Assembly: GCA_944470555.2 (NCBI GenBank) | Contig: OX104132.1 | Span: 9,991,755 to 10,055,754 of the forward strand | Origin: Heterobilharzia americana | Lineage: Eukaryota; Platyhelminthes; Trematoda; Strigeidida; Schistosomatidae | Reading direction: 5' to 3' | Length of the DNA stretch: 64,000 nt | Shown: piece by piece, positions 1-11,627 of the stretch | Position numbering within the stretch: position 1 is the stretch's first letter | Layout of the letters: every line of letters starts with the position of its first letter | The notes under the pieces: generated by a model | Told to the model about the DNA's origin: nothing | The model's input: only the letters and a program-made list of their open reading frames with translations | Database searches by the model: none | Translations under genes and position numbers: made by a program

Positions 1-784
1 TTTATGTATGTATAGCCTGAGAATAAATTAGTTGAGAATAGTTTTCTTCATTGAATTCTCTTGTTTTTTTAAGGTCATAATGGGAATTATGAATTAATTG
101 GTTATAAGAATGTTTAGTAAGTATACCATTAAACACAATGAAAATTTTCTTAAACAGGCTCTGTATTAAGAAATCAGAAATCAATGCATATAATTATCAC
201 ACTGAAATAAGAGATTTAACGTATCATTTTTATAAACAGTTAACTTTTGACTTTTTGAGTGGCTGACATCCCTGGTATACAGAGGTAGCCTATTCAAAGT
301 CATTTTGAGTTATGTGGTTACACGTTATAAGGAAGACTGTTAAAGCGGTTATGATCAAAAAAAAACCAGACATTCAGGAATAGTACTACTGGTTGGAATA
401 CATTTATATCTGGAGGGAAAATCAAGTTTTTGAATCTAAGTGCTTTTATAAAATATACTTTCAAAACGACCTATTTAACTAGTTCCACATTGGCAGGTAA
501 ACTTGTATCACGTTGATAGTTTTGTCTTCATATCAAGACTATCCAAAAAAATTATCGATATCTCTTTCTATTGTTTAACTAAATTAATCATCAACTTTTG
601 TTTTCTCAGGAAAACAATATTTCTGTACATTAATCTGTTCAACAAATATCAACTTTATGATGTGAGTCTTTGCTTTCTCATAAGCTAAGCGAAAATTTTC
701 TTACTCTGATGAGTAGAAATATATTCAACTTAAATTAATTTGCATTACTACCATAATGAAATTAAAAATAGTAACAAGCTAGGT
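1..784. other. No recognisable gene
   Basis: AT-rich, non-repetitive-looking sequence. The open frames here are short and low-complexity, and none resembles a known protein. It may belong to an intron or the 5' flank of the ankyrin gene. Confidence 0.5.
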
Positions 785-1762
<978 letters not shown>

Positions 1763-2439
1763 ACAGAGGTTTACATACCAAGAGTAGCTGTTCAAACAAA
1801 TCCACAAGGCGAAATTTCATACTTTAGTGTTAAGTGTTATGTACATCTTGGTTATCACTATACCAAGCCGCTGCGACCAACACTCTAGTCCCACTGGTTA
1901 TCTTTTTAAATGGTACTGTGAATATTTTATTTCAAATACAGGTGTTTATTATTGTAGAACTGAGATCGAAATCCACTCAGCAATCTTGCACACATTTATA
2001 CAGTAGGCAACAGGCAACACCTACCGTTTGAGAACAAATGATACCACATGGATGCTCGGACCTCCGTAGGTGTTGTTGTACTCGACTTTACAGCTAAGCT
2101 AACTCCTTAATGAATTGCCTGAGGCTGTTTAGGACTGCTAGGAATTACCTGATTGTGTAAATATACGTATTACAATCAAGGTTATTGTTCTTCCCTTATG
2201 AGTATGAGCATTTCAGTTCTCATTAGTACGAATTTCGAATTTCAACTTTCGTACTCTGTAACACATAGCTACACGTTCGCAACTTGCTTGCCGAAAATCT
2301 TAATGCCCTTTATCTGAACCTTCCATAACATCATTGGTTCACAAATGAAGAGTGTGATCTAAACCGAGTGAGCTACTTACTACTCTCTAATTTTCACTGG
2401 TTCTTTAGCCACCGTCAGTCCTGGCAGTATTGCTCGCGA
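1763..2439. other. No recognisable gene
   Basis: AT-rich spacer between two retrotransposon remnants. I see no coding pattern and no repeat shared with other parts of the window. Confidence 0.5.
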
Positions 2440-2900
2440 TTGGCTGAATCATCATGAGCGCAATGTTCAGATTAGATGAAAGGTTCTAGGAAAAGCAGAT
2501 TGATGAGGTTGTGAACCTAAATCGACTGATATGGGTTTGATATATGCTGCACATACCGAGCCACCGCCTATCTATACATGCCATGCTACAGGAAGCTGGA
2601 CTGGGTTAGAAGAGGATTCAGGGTAGACTATCTGTTTGAGGTTCCCAAGACGAAAGGAGTCAGTGGTTGAGAACTCTTTGTCACATAGCTGAAATTGGTC
2701 AAAACGGCGCAGATGTATTCAGTCCTTGTCATCTTCTAAAGCTTGAATGGGATCACCAACCTTTACCTTCAGATTGTTTATTCTCTCACACAACTTTACC
2801 TACTTGGTATCGATCCTTTTATATCCATCTGTTCATTGTATACTTCTGTGAACTAGGAAAACTTGAACCGATGCACTATTGTACGAGGTCCTACGGTGAT
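2440..2900 (+). mobile_element. Degenerate SR2-like non-LTR 3' end
   Basis: A decayed + strand copy of the C-terminal part and 3' untranslated end of the SR2-like family seen better at 45640-46146 and 61209-64000. Recognisable pieces are the segment for 'VDEVVNLNRL', the 'GTCAGTGGTTGAGAACTC' region near 2657, and the tail 'TTCATTGTATACTTCTGTGA' near 2832. Many stops and indels. Confidence 0.6.
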
Positions 2901-2950
2901 TTCGTCAGTGTCAGCTGGTTAACATCAATCCATGCTGAAAAATTCACATA

Positions 2951-3151
2951 AAAGTGGTTTAAATTTGTGTATGGCTATGGCTTCCACAAATCTCAAAATA
3001 CGTCACTGACTGTTTCCATATAAAACTTTGAAAGCTGTTTGAACATTAACTTTGTGACCTGTTTCTATGATATGTTTGGCTATAGATGAAGAGGGTCGTC
3101 TCCTACCAGCGTTTATCACTGTTTCACACTCTATTCGTTTTTGAAGCCATT
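2951..3151 (-). repeat. Inverted terminal copy of PLE1 3' coding end
   Basis: Read on the - strand, this segment matches 4403-4603: 'GTTTATCACTGTTTCACACT' here is the complement of the stretch near 4418. It encodes the PLE C-terminal block (VEAIAI..KFKP-like). The match stops where the reverse-transcriptase frame begins at about 3152. Confidence 0.85.
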
Positions 3152-4660
3152 TTGAATATGAATGCAATTAGCAAAGAGGAATTTAATTCATTGAAACCTA
3201 TCGGATCCGAATTTCCAAATTTATATGGATTAGGATTACCTGAGATTCATAAAGCTAATAACCCCTTACGCTCTATATTGTCTATGTGTCGTTCTTCCAC
3301 ACATAAACTGGCAAAATGGTTGGTAAAAATGTTAAATCTAGTTCGAAATGAATTCTGTAAGTTTTCATTGAAAGATTCTTTTCAAATTGTTGACTGTCTT
3401 AGTAATATGAATATAAAAAACAAGATTATGTACGCTTTCCATGTAAATTCCTTACTGAGTAACGTGCCATTGTCCAAGTCTATTAGCATTCCCATTTCCT
3501 ATTACTCCAACCTTTCTGAAGGAGTTATTATTGCTGTGTACCGAAAAAGTCCACTTCACATTTGAAGGTGAACGCTTCGGACAAGTTGACGGTGTAGATA
3601 TGGGTAGTCCATTAGAACCACTACTAGCTCATATATTTATATGTCATAATATATTGAAAATCTGTCTGGTGATCTCATGGCTAAAGTTCCTCTTTACAAA
3701 AGATATGTTGATGACATCATAGTGATTTGTGAGACACATGAGGATATGACCTGTCTACTAAATAGACTTAATGCCGTACAAACACACATCAGCCTGACAT
3801 GTGAGAAAGAGAATAGTAATCAACTGCCATTCCTAGATATACTTCTCGGTCGACGAGAAGATGGTTCAATAAGACGGTCAGTTTACATAAAGCCTACATG
3901 AACAGGACAATACCTGAATTTCCACAGTTTTTGTCCAATCCAATACAAGCGAGGTCTAGTAAAATGCCTGTTCAATAGGATCTGTCGTATCAGTCAGTCC
4001 ACCACATGCGATGGATGAAGACATCAAATTACTGAGCAAAGCATCTATGGAAAATGGATATTCGATGAACCGTTTTCGAGGTCAAGTAGCACCAAAACCA
4101 ACTCTATACACGATCCTTAAGAAAAGCGTCCATATCACTCTACCATAGAGAGGGGAGTTGAATAGTATCATTTTGAGACGTCGACTGACATCAGCCACTA
4201 AGAAAACATATTACGCAGCGAATCTTACCATTGTGGAGAAAATAAAACATATGCTTCACCGAAAAGCTTAACACTGCATCAGTGATTATGTCACATCCCA
4301 TTGTGTTTACCGATTTCCATGTGTGTGTGTGGTCACACATGCATAAGGAGGAGGAGTAATCGAGTCATGCAGTTGAGGGTGGGAGAACATGTGCCTAAAT
4401 GGCTCCAAAAACGAATAGAGTGTGAAACAGTGATAAACGCTGGTAGGAGACGACCCTCTTCATCTATAGCCAAACATATCATAGAAACAGGTCACAAAGT
4501 TAATGTTCAAACAGCTTTCAAAGTTTTATATAGAAACAGTCAGGGAAGTGTTCTGAGATTTGTGGAAGCCATAGCCATACACAAATTTAAGCCACTTTTA
4601 TGTGTACAAAAACAGTTTGTTATTACACTACACCAACCTTGCTTGGCAATCTTTGTTTTC
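3152..4660 (+). pseudogene. PLE1 reverse transcriptase/GIY-YIG endonuclease (broken)
   Basis: Pieces in three frames, in order: the reverse transcriptase N-terminal part (3158-3530); motif A read as 'MYAFHVNSLLSNVPL' near 3428, where PLE2 has 'MYSFDVNSLFTNVPL', so the metal-binding Asp is His; a 'VDGVDMGSPLEPLLA' block near 3590; an intact motif C 'KRYVDDIIVIC' (3701-3733); 'NQLPFLDILLGRREDGSIRR'; then the endonuclease end with 'EHVPKWLQKRIE' and 'AIAIHKFKPLLCVQKQFV' up to 4660. At least two frameshifts and a changed catalytic residue make it non-functional. Confidence 0.8.
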
Positions 4661-4915
4661 TTATGAAGATTAGGATCAACTATGTCTGTCAACTATGTTT
4701 GTTCTCATCTTTCTTAATTTTAATCCCCTATTGTGTTATTTGTTGTATTTATCCCCCCTTCCAATCCTTGGTTTAATATAGATTGACATGAGACAAGTAA
4801 ATGTGTGATCAGATTGTTCGAAATGTATTGCACAAATACATCACACTGCTGAGATAAACTTCGTCTTCTTATTACGCTATCGAAATTCATAAAAGGGACT
4901 AATTGTTCCAAATCT

Positions 4916-5289
4916 TTTATGATTATTATTATTATTATCTCCATCGTTAAGTCGATCATTTATCACATCAGCCGACAAATCTACATGATTAGTTGAATTT
5001 TATGCATATGTATTAAGCTATTTGTATTAGAGAAATGTCTGAAAATGACGTAATTGAAAACAATAATGTTTGCTTGTATGTCTTGTAATTTTCATGATGG
5101 GAATTTTTAAAACTAGTAAAATATACAGCACACTTTATGTACAAAATTTATCGCCTACTCAAATTTGAATTAAGTAGTAGTAGTATATTCAAAGCGTCAG
5201 TTGATATCTCCGGTTTACAGAACTTAGATGATGAATTTGCTTTATTTTTGATGTTATATTTCAGATTCAGATTTGTTGTTTGACGATAG
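4916..5289. other. No recognisable gene
   Basis: AT-rich sequence just after the PLE1 terminal module, with a short ATT run at 4919-4937 and a short TAG run near 5176. Nothing coding is visible. Confidence 0.5.
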
Positions 5290-5648
5290 GAAGCTGGGAG
5301 CCTATATTAATCCTTTTCCAGTAGATTTCTGTGCTTGTTCAATCCCTTTTTCAACGAGTTAATTGATGATGCGGACACCACTTCTGGGAGTCGGTTCCAG
5401 GCGTTGATTACTCGACACGAGAACCAGTACTCTATGGAGATTATGTTCTTTCTTTGCTTTCGTAGTCTCCTACTATGTCCTCTGAGGTGTTCCGACCTAG
5501 TGGGAAGGAAAAGAGAAGATAGATCAGGTCCAAAGTCATTTCTTAGAATCCTGTATAACATGATTAGGTCTCCCCTATGTCTGCGGTAAGACAAAGTGAA
5601 GAGGTTCAGCTCCTTAAGTCGGTCTACAAAGTAAAAGCAGAAAGTCAT
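5290..5648 (-). pseudogene. CR1/jockey-like non-LTR retrotransposon C-terminal fragment
   Basis: The - strand frame of 113 codons carries the conserved domain found after the reverse transcriptase in CR1-like elements: 'RLKELNLFTLSYRRHRGDLI' at its start, then 'MLYRIL', an Arg-Leu-Arg-rich middle, and 'VINAWNRLPEVVSASSIN' before a terminal Lys-rich helix and stop. The element is cut off just 5' of this, as usual for 5'-truncated insertions. It is a separate family from the RTE-like copies in the window. Confidence 0.75.
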
Positions 5649-6574
5649 ATTTCATCTTGTTTTCGTGTCTAATAGTACTCATCAATCTGGTAGGTCCATA
5701 AGCTTGAGGGGATTTACAACTCTATTGGAATCCAAACTAACACCAGTGACTACAGCATTTAGTTCAACGCTTCTCATCAATGGTCTCTGTTCATCTAACA
5801 TCAATCAGAGTACTCCACAATGTCAATCATAGAAGCATGTCGACCAAATTAGAACATGATCTGTAGAACTCAATGATTACCTACTTTTTAACAGCTAACC
5901 AGACATTTTTCCTTTCCAGAATCAATGCTGATACATTTATCTATGCCAGTTTTAGTACATTTACAAACGTTAAACCACTTTTATCTCCCTTCCATTTACT
6001 ATTTTGTTTGAATGTTTTCAAAGGATCATACAATAAATAAGTTGGTTGGATAATCATATTCCTTTACGGTTCTAATTCATTGTTGCTTAAAACATACTAA
6101 GATCTGTTTACCTGTATATAAACAAGAAAATGACGATCATTTTTTACTGTCGGTACTAGAATTTCTTCATTCATGAAGGCTCTCTGTTTCCTTCAAACAT
6201 TTTCAAGAAAAAAACCCCACAACATTCTAACGTTCTTCATTTATCGAGTGTATTATAGAGTATAGAAGAGTTTATCCATGTACATATTGTTCAACATCAG
6301 GTGTTACACTGAATTATAGAAAACAATTGATGAAAATTATATACTTACTTATTTCTTCTCAGTTTTCCCTTACTTCATCCCCATATTTGTAAACTGAATA
6401 CTTGTTTTCTATTCGCAGCAACTTGGATAAACAGTCACCCTTACATGATATTACCAATCTATATGCATGTAGTCATATGTGATTTTCAGCATTATAAGTA
6501 TATATCTTTCAAATAGTCTTTTCAGAGACTTATGCAACAAAGAGAAAAATTAATCTTTCTCTTATTGTATATAG
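5649..6574. other. Probable intron of the ankyrin gene
   Basis: AT-rich sequence ending in the splice acceptor 'TTCTCTTATTGTATATAG' at 6574. I found no further ankyrin-like exon in it, so the upstream exons probably lie left of the window. Confidence 0.5.
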
Positions 6575-6767
6575 GGAAGTATTGAATGCATGGAACTTCT
6601 TCTTGAATATGGAGCTGATGTTAATCATGCGGACAAAAATGGTTTAACAGCTCTACATATGGCTGTCGATGGAGAGCAACCAAGAGCTATCAGATTGTTG
6701 ATTAATTCTAGATCAAATCTTGAAGCTATAGATAATAATCTAGGATGGACACCTCTATTACGTTGTT
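6575..6767 (+). CDS. Ankyrin-repeat protein, internal exon a
   Basis: The exon is bounded by the acceptor 'TATATAG' (6574) and the donor 'GTAAGT' (6768), and leaves phase 1. It encodes about 64 residues with two ankyrin units: 'MELLLEYGADVNHADKNG' then 'LTALHMAVDG...AIRLLINS', ending 'GWTPLLRC'. The TALH and GADVN signatures are diagnostic. Ankyrin repeats are protein-binding scaffolds, so the partner cannot be told. The open frame has no start of its own; the Met at 6590 is internal. With the next three exons it forms one gene, arranged like the C-terminal ankyrin part of FANK1-type proteins, but I cannot confirm that orthology. Confidence 0.85.
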
Positions 6768-6773
6768 GTAAGT

Positions 6774-7164
6774 CAATGATTAATGATATACAACCTTGTT
6801 GAATGATGTATTAACAGTTCCTTTATACGAGTGATTACTGACTGTGGTTTATTGCTCAATTAATTGTGAACAATCATTTAGCGAATACTATGTTAAATAG
6901 GAGTTCGTTTAACCAACAAGTGTGGAGAAATTATACCCCTCTTAGTTATATAATTGCATTACACTTAAGAGTTACTCTTCTGAGTAGATACTGATTATTA
7001 TCTAGCGATATGCTTTTCTTTACTGACTGCATATAAGTGCTTTTCTGATAGTCACATTCTTTATGGCATAAAACTTCGTAATAAAATTCCTTACCAAAAT
7101 AACAGTGAGGATAAATACTCTCTAGTTTTATTGAATGATAACCACACTATATCAAGAAGTATTG
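6774..7164. other. Ankyrin intron, no other feature
   Basis: AT-rich intron sequence between the exon a donor and the first SINE pair. Nothing else recognised. Confidence 0.6.
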
Positions 7165-7400
7165 CAAGTTGTTATTCATCGTAGACTGACATCAGTTGGA
7201 GGAACAAACGAAACCTGGGAGCACTGGACAGCTGTTTCATCTTAGTAGGGGGCCTCCTCAGCAGTGCGCACCTACGACCTCGCCAGGGATCGAACCCACT
7301 ACCTTCAGGTTCCGCGACCAGCCCGTTACCGTTGAGCCACTGTGTCAGAATTCAACGGTCCATATTTCCAACTTCTGTTACTCATGGTATAGCGCAACCG
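7165..7400 (-). mobile_element. tRNA-derived SINE, family A (inverted partner)
   Basis: Read on the - strand it contains a tRNA-like head with an A box-like 'GTGGCTCAACGG' and a B box-like 'GGTTCGATCC', then a hammerhead ribozyme fold and the conserved tail ('ACTGATGTCAGTCTACGATG'). It abuts a + strand copy at 7401, forming a head-to-head inverted pair. RNA polymerase III promoter boxes suggest its own transcription; it encodes no protein. Confidence 0.85.
7220..7270 (-). ncRNA. Hammerhead ribozyme motif (family A, altered stem II)
   Basis: On the - strand the order is GCACTG, CTGAGGAG, stem II, GAAAC, AGCT, GTC, CAGTGC. Core boxes and the 6-bp stem I are kept. Stem II is changed ('GCCCCCTACTAAGAT' instead of TCCC...GGAC) and pairs poorly, so cleavage is doubtful. 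Confidence 0.6.
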
Positions 7401-7612
7401 CCAGTGGCTCAATGGTAACGAGCAAGCCTCAGAACCTGGAGGTGGCGGGTACGATCCCTGGCGGGGTCGTAAGTGCGCACTGCTGAGGAGGCCCCCTACT
7501 AAGATGAAACAGCTGTCCAGTGCTCCCAGGTTTCCTTTGTTCCTTCAACTGATGTCAGTCTACGATAAATAACAACTTAAAATATTTTCAAACCTTCACA
7601 ATTCCCTGAAAA
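7401..7612 (+). mobile_element. tRNA-derived SINE, family A
   Basis: The + strand partner of 7165-7400. It starts at the tRNA-like head 'CCAGTGGCTCAATGGTAACG', lacks the roughly 100-base leader, and carries the hammerhead and the tail to 'AACAACTTAAAATATTTTC'. Both partners share the unusual 'GGCCCCCTACTAAGATG' stem II, so they derive from the same subfamily. Confidence 0.85.
7474..7530 (+). ncRNA. Hammerhead ribozyme motif (family A, altered stem II)
   Basis: GCGCACTG, CTGAGGAG, GAAAC, AGCTGTC and CAGTGC are all present. Stem II has the same weakened form as the inverted partner. The predicted cut is after the GTC at about 7517. Confidence 0.6.
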
Positions 7613-8536
7613 ATATATCATGAAGTGGTAAATATAAAAATGCGAACGATTTGATTCCAAATTAATAGTTCAATGGCGATATGGTCATAAGAAAACCTCA
7701 TGGTTCTGCTCTGGACATTTCACACATTTGATAAATCTCAAACTAGTATGAAGTAGTCGCTTGGTGCTTATAGGTTTTTGGCAGATTTCCAACTGATGTC
7801 AATTAATGAAAGAATTCCCAAGGAAATAAATTCTTAACAGTTAACAAAACACTTACTAATTGTTTGTTGAATCTGAAGTCTTCTGGGAGATCATTGAATA
7901 GTGGTTCTCAACTAGTATAAAATCAACCGCTCAGTGCTTCGTAATTTTCAGTGACCCCGTAACATATGGTACTAGTCCATCATAAGAAATGTTTCTAATC
8001 TTTTCAATTCTGTACAAATCATCTACATGATTAACAACTTGACTTTCATTATTAAAATAACCTACTGAGGGGGGATACACTTCACAAAATTCGAATTGAG
8101 CTAGTAACATATTTAGTGAATTCAGATGAAAATAAACAATTCGTATCATTTTTAGGCTACATCATGAACTGAACGAAGTTGATATCTATAAATTGATAGA
8201 TTCTGCTTCAACAATCGATTTGTAGTGTAAACCCCTAAAAACCAACCGGTTAACAACTTCAGAACCTATGAGGTGAAGGGTTAACACTCCTGAAAAGTTA
8301 GAAATTGTAACTTGAAATTTATTCAGTGTTCATTTGTTTTCAGTGATTCTTAATCAGATATCAGTTTGTTTACAATGTTATTTCAATAGATAGACAAAGT
8401 CAACTTAGAAATTCACATACAAGTCCATTGATTCATATTGACACATTTTTCATAGAAGCATAAAGAGAACAAGTTATACAAAAGTACATAAAGGTGTATG
8501 ACAAGAGAATATATACCATTAATAATAATTATTATT
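7613..8536. other. Ankyrin intron, no other feature recognised
   Basis: AT-rich intron sequence. The only longer open frame (- strand, 7931-8149) resembles nothing I know and has no coding signature. Confidence 0.5.
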
Positions 8537-8755
8537 ATCCCGGTGGGAACAATATCACTCATTGGGAAGCAGGTACATCCAGTTGACGAGTCCCAAATAG
8601 GACGAAATGCTCATCCTGGATTCCATTGCTAACCACTGCCAATCATTACTATACATAGTTAAAAGACAAGCAATATCAAGGCATCCGCATAGAAGCCCAT
8701 ATGCCAAGAGAGACTGGTGAATTCGGTTCAATCAACAATGGTGTAATACAAGCAA
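8537..8755 (+). mobile_element. Hammerhead SINE, family B (Sm-alpha-like), 5'-truncated
   Basis: It starts inside the tRNA-like head ('CCCGGTGGGAACAATATCAC'), then has the hammerhead and the family B tail ('GGCATCCGCATAGAAGCCCA', 'GTGTAATACAAGCAAT'). The A box is missing, so autonomous transcription is unlikely. Confidence 0.8.
8570..8632 (+). ncRNA. Hammerhead ribozyme motif (family B, C3 mutated)
   Basis: Stem I strand ATCCAG, core box 'TTGACGAG', stem II TCCCAAATAGGA, 'CGAAATGC', then ATC and CTGGAT. This has the layout of the schistosome hammerhead. The essential first C of the core box is T here, so this copy should be inactive. Confidence 0.75.
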
Positions 8756-8763
8756 TGATACTA

Positions 8764-9049
8764 ATTATTAAATTTTGAGGGAGTTGTGGAGATTTGGAAA
8801 TATTTCAAGTTGTTATTCATTGTAGACTGACATCAGTTGGAGGAATAAAGGAAATCTGGGAGCACTGGACAGTTGTTTCGTCAGACTAGTATGGGACTCC
8901 TCAGCAGTGCGCACCCACGACCCCACCCCAGCAGGGATCGAACCCGCGACCTTCAGGTTCCGCGGCCAGCGGGTTACCATTAAGCCACTGGGTCAGAACC
9001 TAATGCTCCATATTTCCAACTTCTGTTAGCTCACGATATAGCGCAACTT
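8764..9049 (-). mobile_element. tRNA-derived SINE, family A
   Basis: A complete - strand copy, from the tail ('ATTTCCAAATCTCCACAAC' on that strand) through the hammerhead and tRNA-like head (B box 'GGTTCGATCCC') to the leader 'GCGCTATATCGTGAGCTAAC'. It faces the + copy at 9126, with about 75 bases between them. Confidence 0.85.
8861..8913 (-). ncRNA. Hammerhead ribozyme motif (family A)
   Basis: CTGAGGAG, CGAAAC and GTC are intact, and stem I GCACTG/CAGTGC is perfect. The stem II loop side carries an insertion giving 'TAGTCTGAC' in place of TAGGAC. The same insertion is in the copy at 38014-38068. Confidence 0.65.
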
Positions 9050-9125
9050 GAATTGGTGCTCATTGGTGACTAGCTTCGAGAAGTATTCCCGAAGTTCCAA
9101 TGAGAGGTCGTGACCGGTGGAGTCA

Positions 9126-9410
9126 AAGCCTGATGGCCATGAGGACAGATACTCAACGATGACATTGGGTGGCGGTTGCGCTATATATCGTGAGCTAACA
9201 GAAGTTGGAAATATGGAGCATTGGATTCTGACCCAGTGGCTAGCTCAATGGTAACGCGCTGGTCGCGGGTTCTATCCCTGCTGGTGTGAGGTCGTGAGTG
9301 CACACTGCTGAGGAGTCCCATACTAGGACGAAACAGCTGTCCAGTGCTCCTAGGTTTCGTTTGTTCCTCCAACTGATGTCAGTCTACGATGAATAACAAC
9401 TTGAAATACT
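9126..9410 (+). mobile_element. tRNA-derived SINE, family A
   Basis: A nearly complete + copy: leader 'GATACTCAACGATGACATTG', tRNA-like head at 9233-9285 with a small duplication in the A box and part of the B box region lost, hammerhead, and tail up to 'AACAACTTGAAATA'. It pairs head-to-head with 8764-9049. Confidence 0.85.
9300..9350 (+). ncRNA. Hammerhead ribozyme, intact core (family A)
   Basis: CTGAGGAG, stem II TCC...GGA closed by G-C, GAAAC, a palindromic stem III 'ACAGCTGT', cleavage triplet GTC (9339-9341) and stem I CACTG/CAGTG. Every residue known to be essential in hammerheads (CUGANGA, GAAA, NUH) is present. Predicted self-cleavage between 9341 and 9342. Activity is inferred from sequence only. 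Confidence 0.8.
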
Positions 9411-9545
9411 AATTATTATTATCTAGCTATTGACATCTAAATAAACCGAATGTCGAATTCATTAACCGGGAAAATAATTTCATCATTAACTCTCTAATTA
9501 ATTACAATTTATATTATTTTAATACATTTGTTTATTGTACAACAG

Positions 9546-9724
9546 CTGCCTTGAAAAATAATGGTAATGTTGAAGTGGCTAGAGAATTAATTAAACTAGG
9601 CGCTAACATAAATGCACAAGATCATGATGGGAAATCATCACTTCATAATTGTATTATAGTTGGACATTATAATTTATGCCAATTTCTGTTAGAAAATAAT
9701 GCAAATATACATTTACAGACTAAT
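9546..9724 (+). CDS. Ankyrin-repeat protein, internal exon b
   Basis: Acceptor 'TTGTACAACAG' at 9545 and donor 'GTAAGT' at 9725. The first two bases complete the codon split by exon a, after which 59 codons are open to a phase 0 end. It encodes two more units: 'NGNVEVARELIKLGANINA' and 'DGKSSLHNCIIVGHYNLCQFLLENNANIH'. Joined to exon a this gives an unbroken 'GWTPLLRCSALKNNGN' repeat, which confirms the splice. Confidence 0.87.
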
Positions 9725-11025
9725 GTAAGTTGATTATTATACTTATAATTTAATTATTTTTATCATTTGAAGTAAGTTATTGTTATAAACTGAAGTTTTA
9801 ATTGAAAACAATTACAATGTTATATTCAACATCATTATCATCAGGAATACAAGAGAAAATTAAATAAATTAACAATGAGTAGGTAGTTAAACTATGCTAC
9901 TTCATCTGAATTCAATTTGACTAACTGTTTAATGAATTATCTGAGAGTTTATTAACCTAACTGGTTGACAGGTTTTATTTACCTTTCTAAAATAGTATAA
10001 AGAGATTGCTTCCTTGTGATTGACCCTTCTTTTTTTTTTTGAATGTTTATTATATGTCATATCATTTAGAAGCTATCCCTTTTAGAGTGTTGCTAAAATT
10101 CGACTGATACTAATTCCTCTTTGTTCTTAGTTTTCTACTGTTAACTTCTATAGAAAAAGACAAACCTATCATCTTGGAAACAATCGTATTCCCATTTTCT
10201 TTTTGACAATTTATACTGTCTATCATAGAGCAATAGGCAAATGTGATCTGAGTAAGACATCAGGAGCCATGAAGTGATGAGTGATATTCAATAGCTAACT
10301 GGTGATTCTGAGTCACCATGATTTGATCAGACCCCCCACACATATCTTAAGCTTTTTACATATTCCCTTTATTCTAACCAATACATTACTAACACTGTGA
10401 GCTAACACATAATATAGGTGTTTTGTTCATGTGCTACAACAGGTATACTATGAACGAAAATGGTTCAACTCAGAGGACTGCAACAATTAGCAAAACTCAG
10501 CAGAATTAAAATCCTGTATAGTCAACTAACTTTGAAACCTGGTTCAATTAATTTCATTCCCAATGTAACTGGTAACTTAGTCGACATAGAAAAAAAGGAA
10601 AAAAAAATTACATTCTAGAGGTTTACAAACGTTTAAATAGACAACAATACCTTCCTCTCTTTAATAGTCTATGCATAATGAAGTAAACATTAGTGTACTT
10701 ATTGCATACAGCTTGATGTCATCTGAGAAACTATTCATCACTCAGGTTGATCACTTTCTTAGCACTTACTTCAAATTACTACCTACATAACAGAGCGATT
10801 AAATATACGAGAAGGTAATTTTTCAGCCTTATACTTCAGTGTACCTTCAGAACCTTTGTTCGATGTTGTATTTCTCATATTTTGTAAATTTATTTGAACA
10901 GAATTGCTTTTAGAATCAAACTGTACAATATATAACAACACATATTACATATTACTCTTCTTGACATTATATATACAATAAAGTAGATAAGATTTTTATA
11001 TAGTTTTATTTTTATGCTCCTACAG
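9725..11025. other. Ankyrin intron, no other feature recognised
   Basis: AT-rich intron sequence with short T and A runs. It ends in the acceptor 'TTATGCTCCTACAG'. I see no repeat shared with the rest of the window. Confidence 0.6.
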
Positions 11026-11070
11026 AATGGACATAATGCACTTGTGTTAAGTGAATCAATTGGAAATCAG
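11026..11070 (+). CDS. Ankyrin-repeat protein, short exon c
   Basis: A 45-base exon between 'CTACAG' (11025) and 'GTAGGT' (11071), phase 0 at both ends. It encodes 'NGHNALVLSESIGNQ', the first helix of another ankyrin unit in register with the end of exon b. It is too short for ORF finding and was found by splice signals and repeat register. Confidence 0.75.
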
Positions 11071-11228
11071 GTAGGTAATAATTATTGTTCTAGAGAATGA
11101 ACTTTTTTTTGCCTTAAATTTAGAAAATTCAAAAGTTAATCAAGGAATATGCAAGTAAACACTCAATCTAGTGAGTTACAACCCTTAAAATGAAATATTT
11201 CATTAATTTGTTGAATATTTTTATTGAA

Positions 11229-11440
11229 ATATAGTAATGATAGGCAGTGGCTAGCAGTGGAATCCATGATGCATGTTTCGTCCTACTTGGGACTCGTCAA
11301 CTGGCTGTACCTGCTTCTCAGTGAGTGATGTTTTTGCCATCAGGACTCGGGAGAGATCGCTTCAAATGCCAGAGCGTTATCCACTACACTACCGAGCCAC
11401 AATAGCCACTTCTTGTGTGACGGGTATAGTTTTAGTCTTA
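11229..11440 (-). mobile_element. Hammerhead SINE, family B
   Basis: The - strand reads the linker 'CTATACCCGTCACACAAG', a tRNA-like head with A box-like 'TAGTGTAGTGGATAACGC', a B-box region, and the hammerhead. It lies back to back with a + strand tail fragment at 11463. Confidence 0.8.
11252..11314 (-). ncRNA. Hammerhead ribozyme motif (family B, C3 mutated)
   Basis: The layout is as at 8570-8632. The core box again reads TTGACGAG (C3 to T), with stem II TCCCAAGTAGGA and CGAAAC intact. Inactive by the known requirement for C3. Sharing this mutation with 8570-8632 suggests a common defective source. Confidence 0.7.
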
Positions 11441-11462
11441 TTCCTTGTATGTCACCGTCGTT

Positions 11463-11625
11463 GATGAGCATCCTGGATTCCACTGTTAGCCACTGCTCAT
11501 CATTACTATACATAATTCAAAAAACAGGCAATATTGAGGCATCCGCACAGGAGCCCGATATACCAACAGAGACTGATGAATTTGGTCCAATCAACGACGG
11601 TGTCATACAAGCAATAACACTAAAT
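11463..11625 (+). mobile_element. Hammerhead SINE family B, tail fragment
   Basis: Starts at 'GAGCATCCTGGATTCCACTG', the region around the predicted ribozyme cut, and runs through the tail ('GAGGCATCCGCACAGGAGCC', 'AATACAAGCAATAACAC'-like). It stops against the PLE2 terminal repeat at about 11628. Confidence 0.75.
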
Positions 11626-11627
11626 TT

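Larger units (their letters stand above)
2951..4915 (+). mobile_element. Penelope-like element 1 (decayed) with inverted 5' copy of its 3' end
   Basis: A PLE on the + strand. Its 5' flank (2951-3151) is an inverted copy of its own GIY-YIG C-terminal coding end (about 4403-4603). This is followed by reverse transcriptase, the GIY-YIG endonuclease region, and a 3' terminal module at about 4790-4910 shared with PLE2 (11628-11740 and 13120-13243). PLEs copy themselves by target-primed reverse transcription and often leave inverted or tandem partial copies. The coding part is broken by frameshifts and stops, so this copy is dead. Confidence 0.8.
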
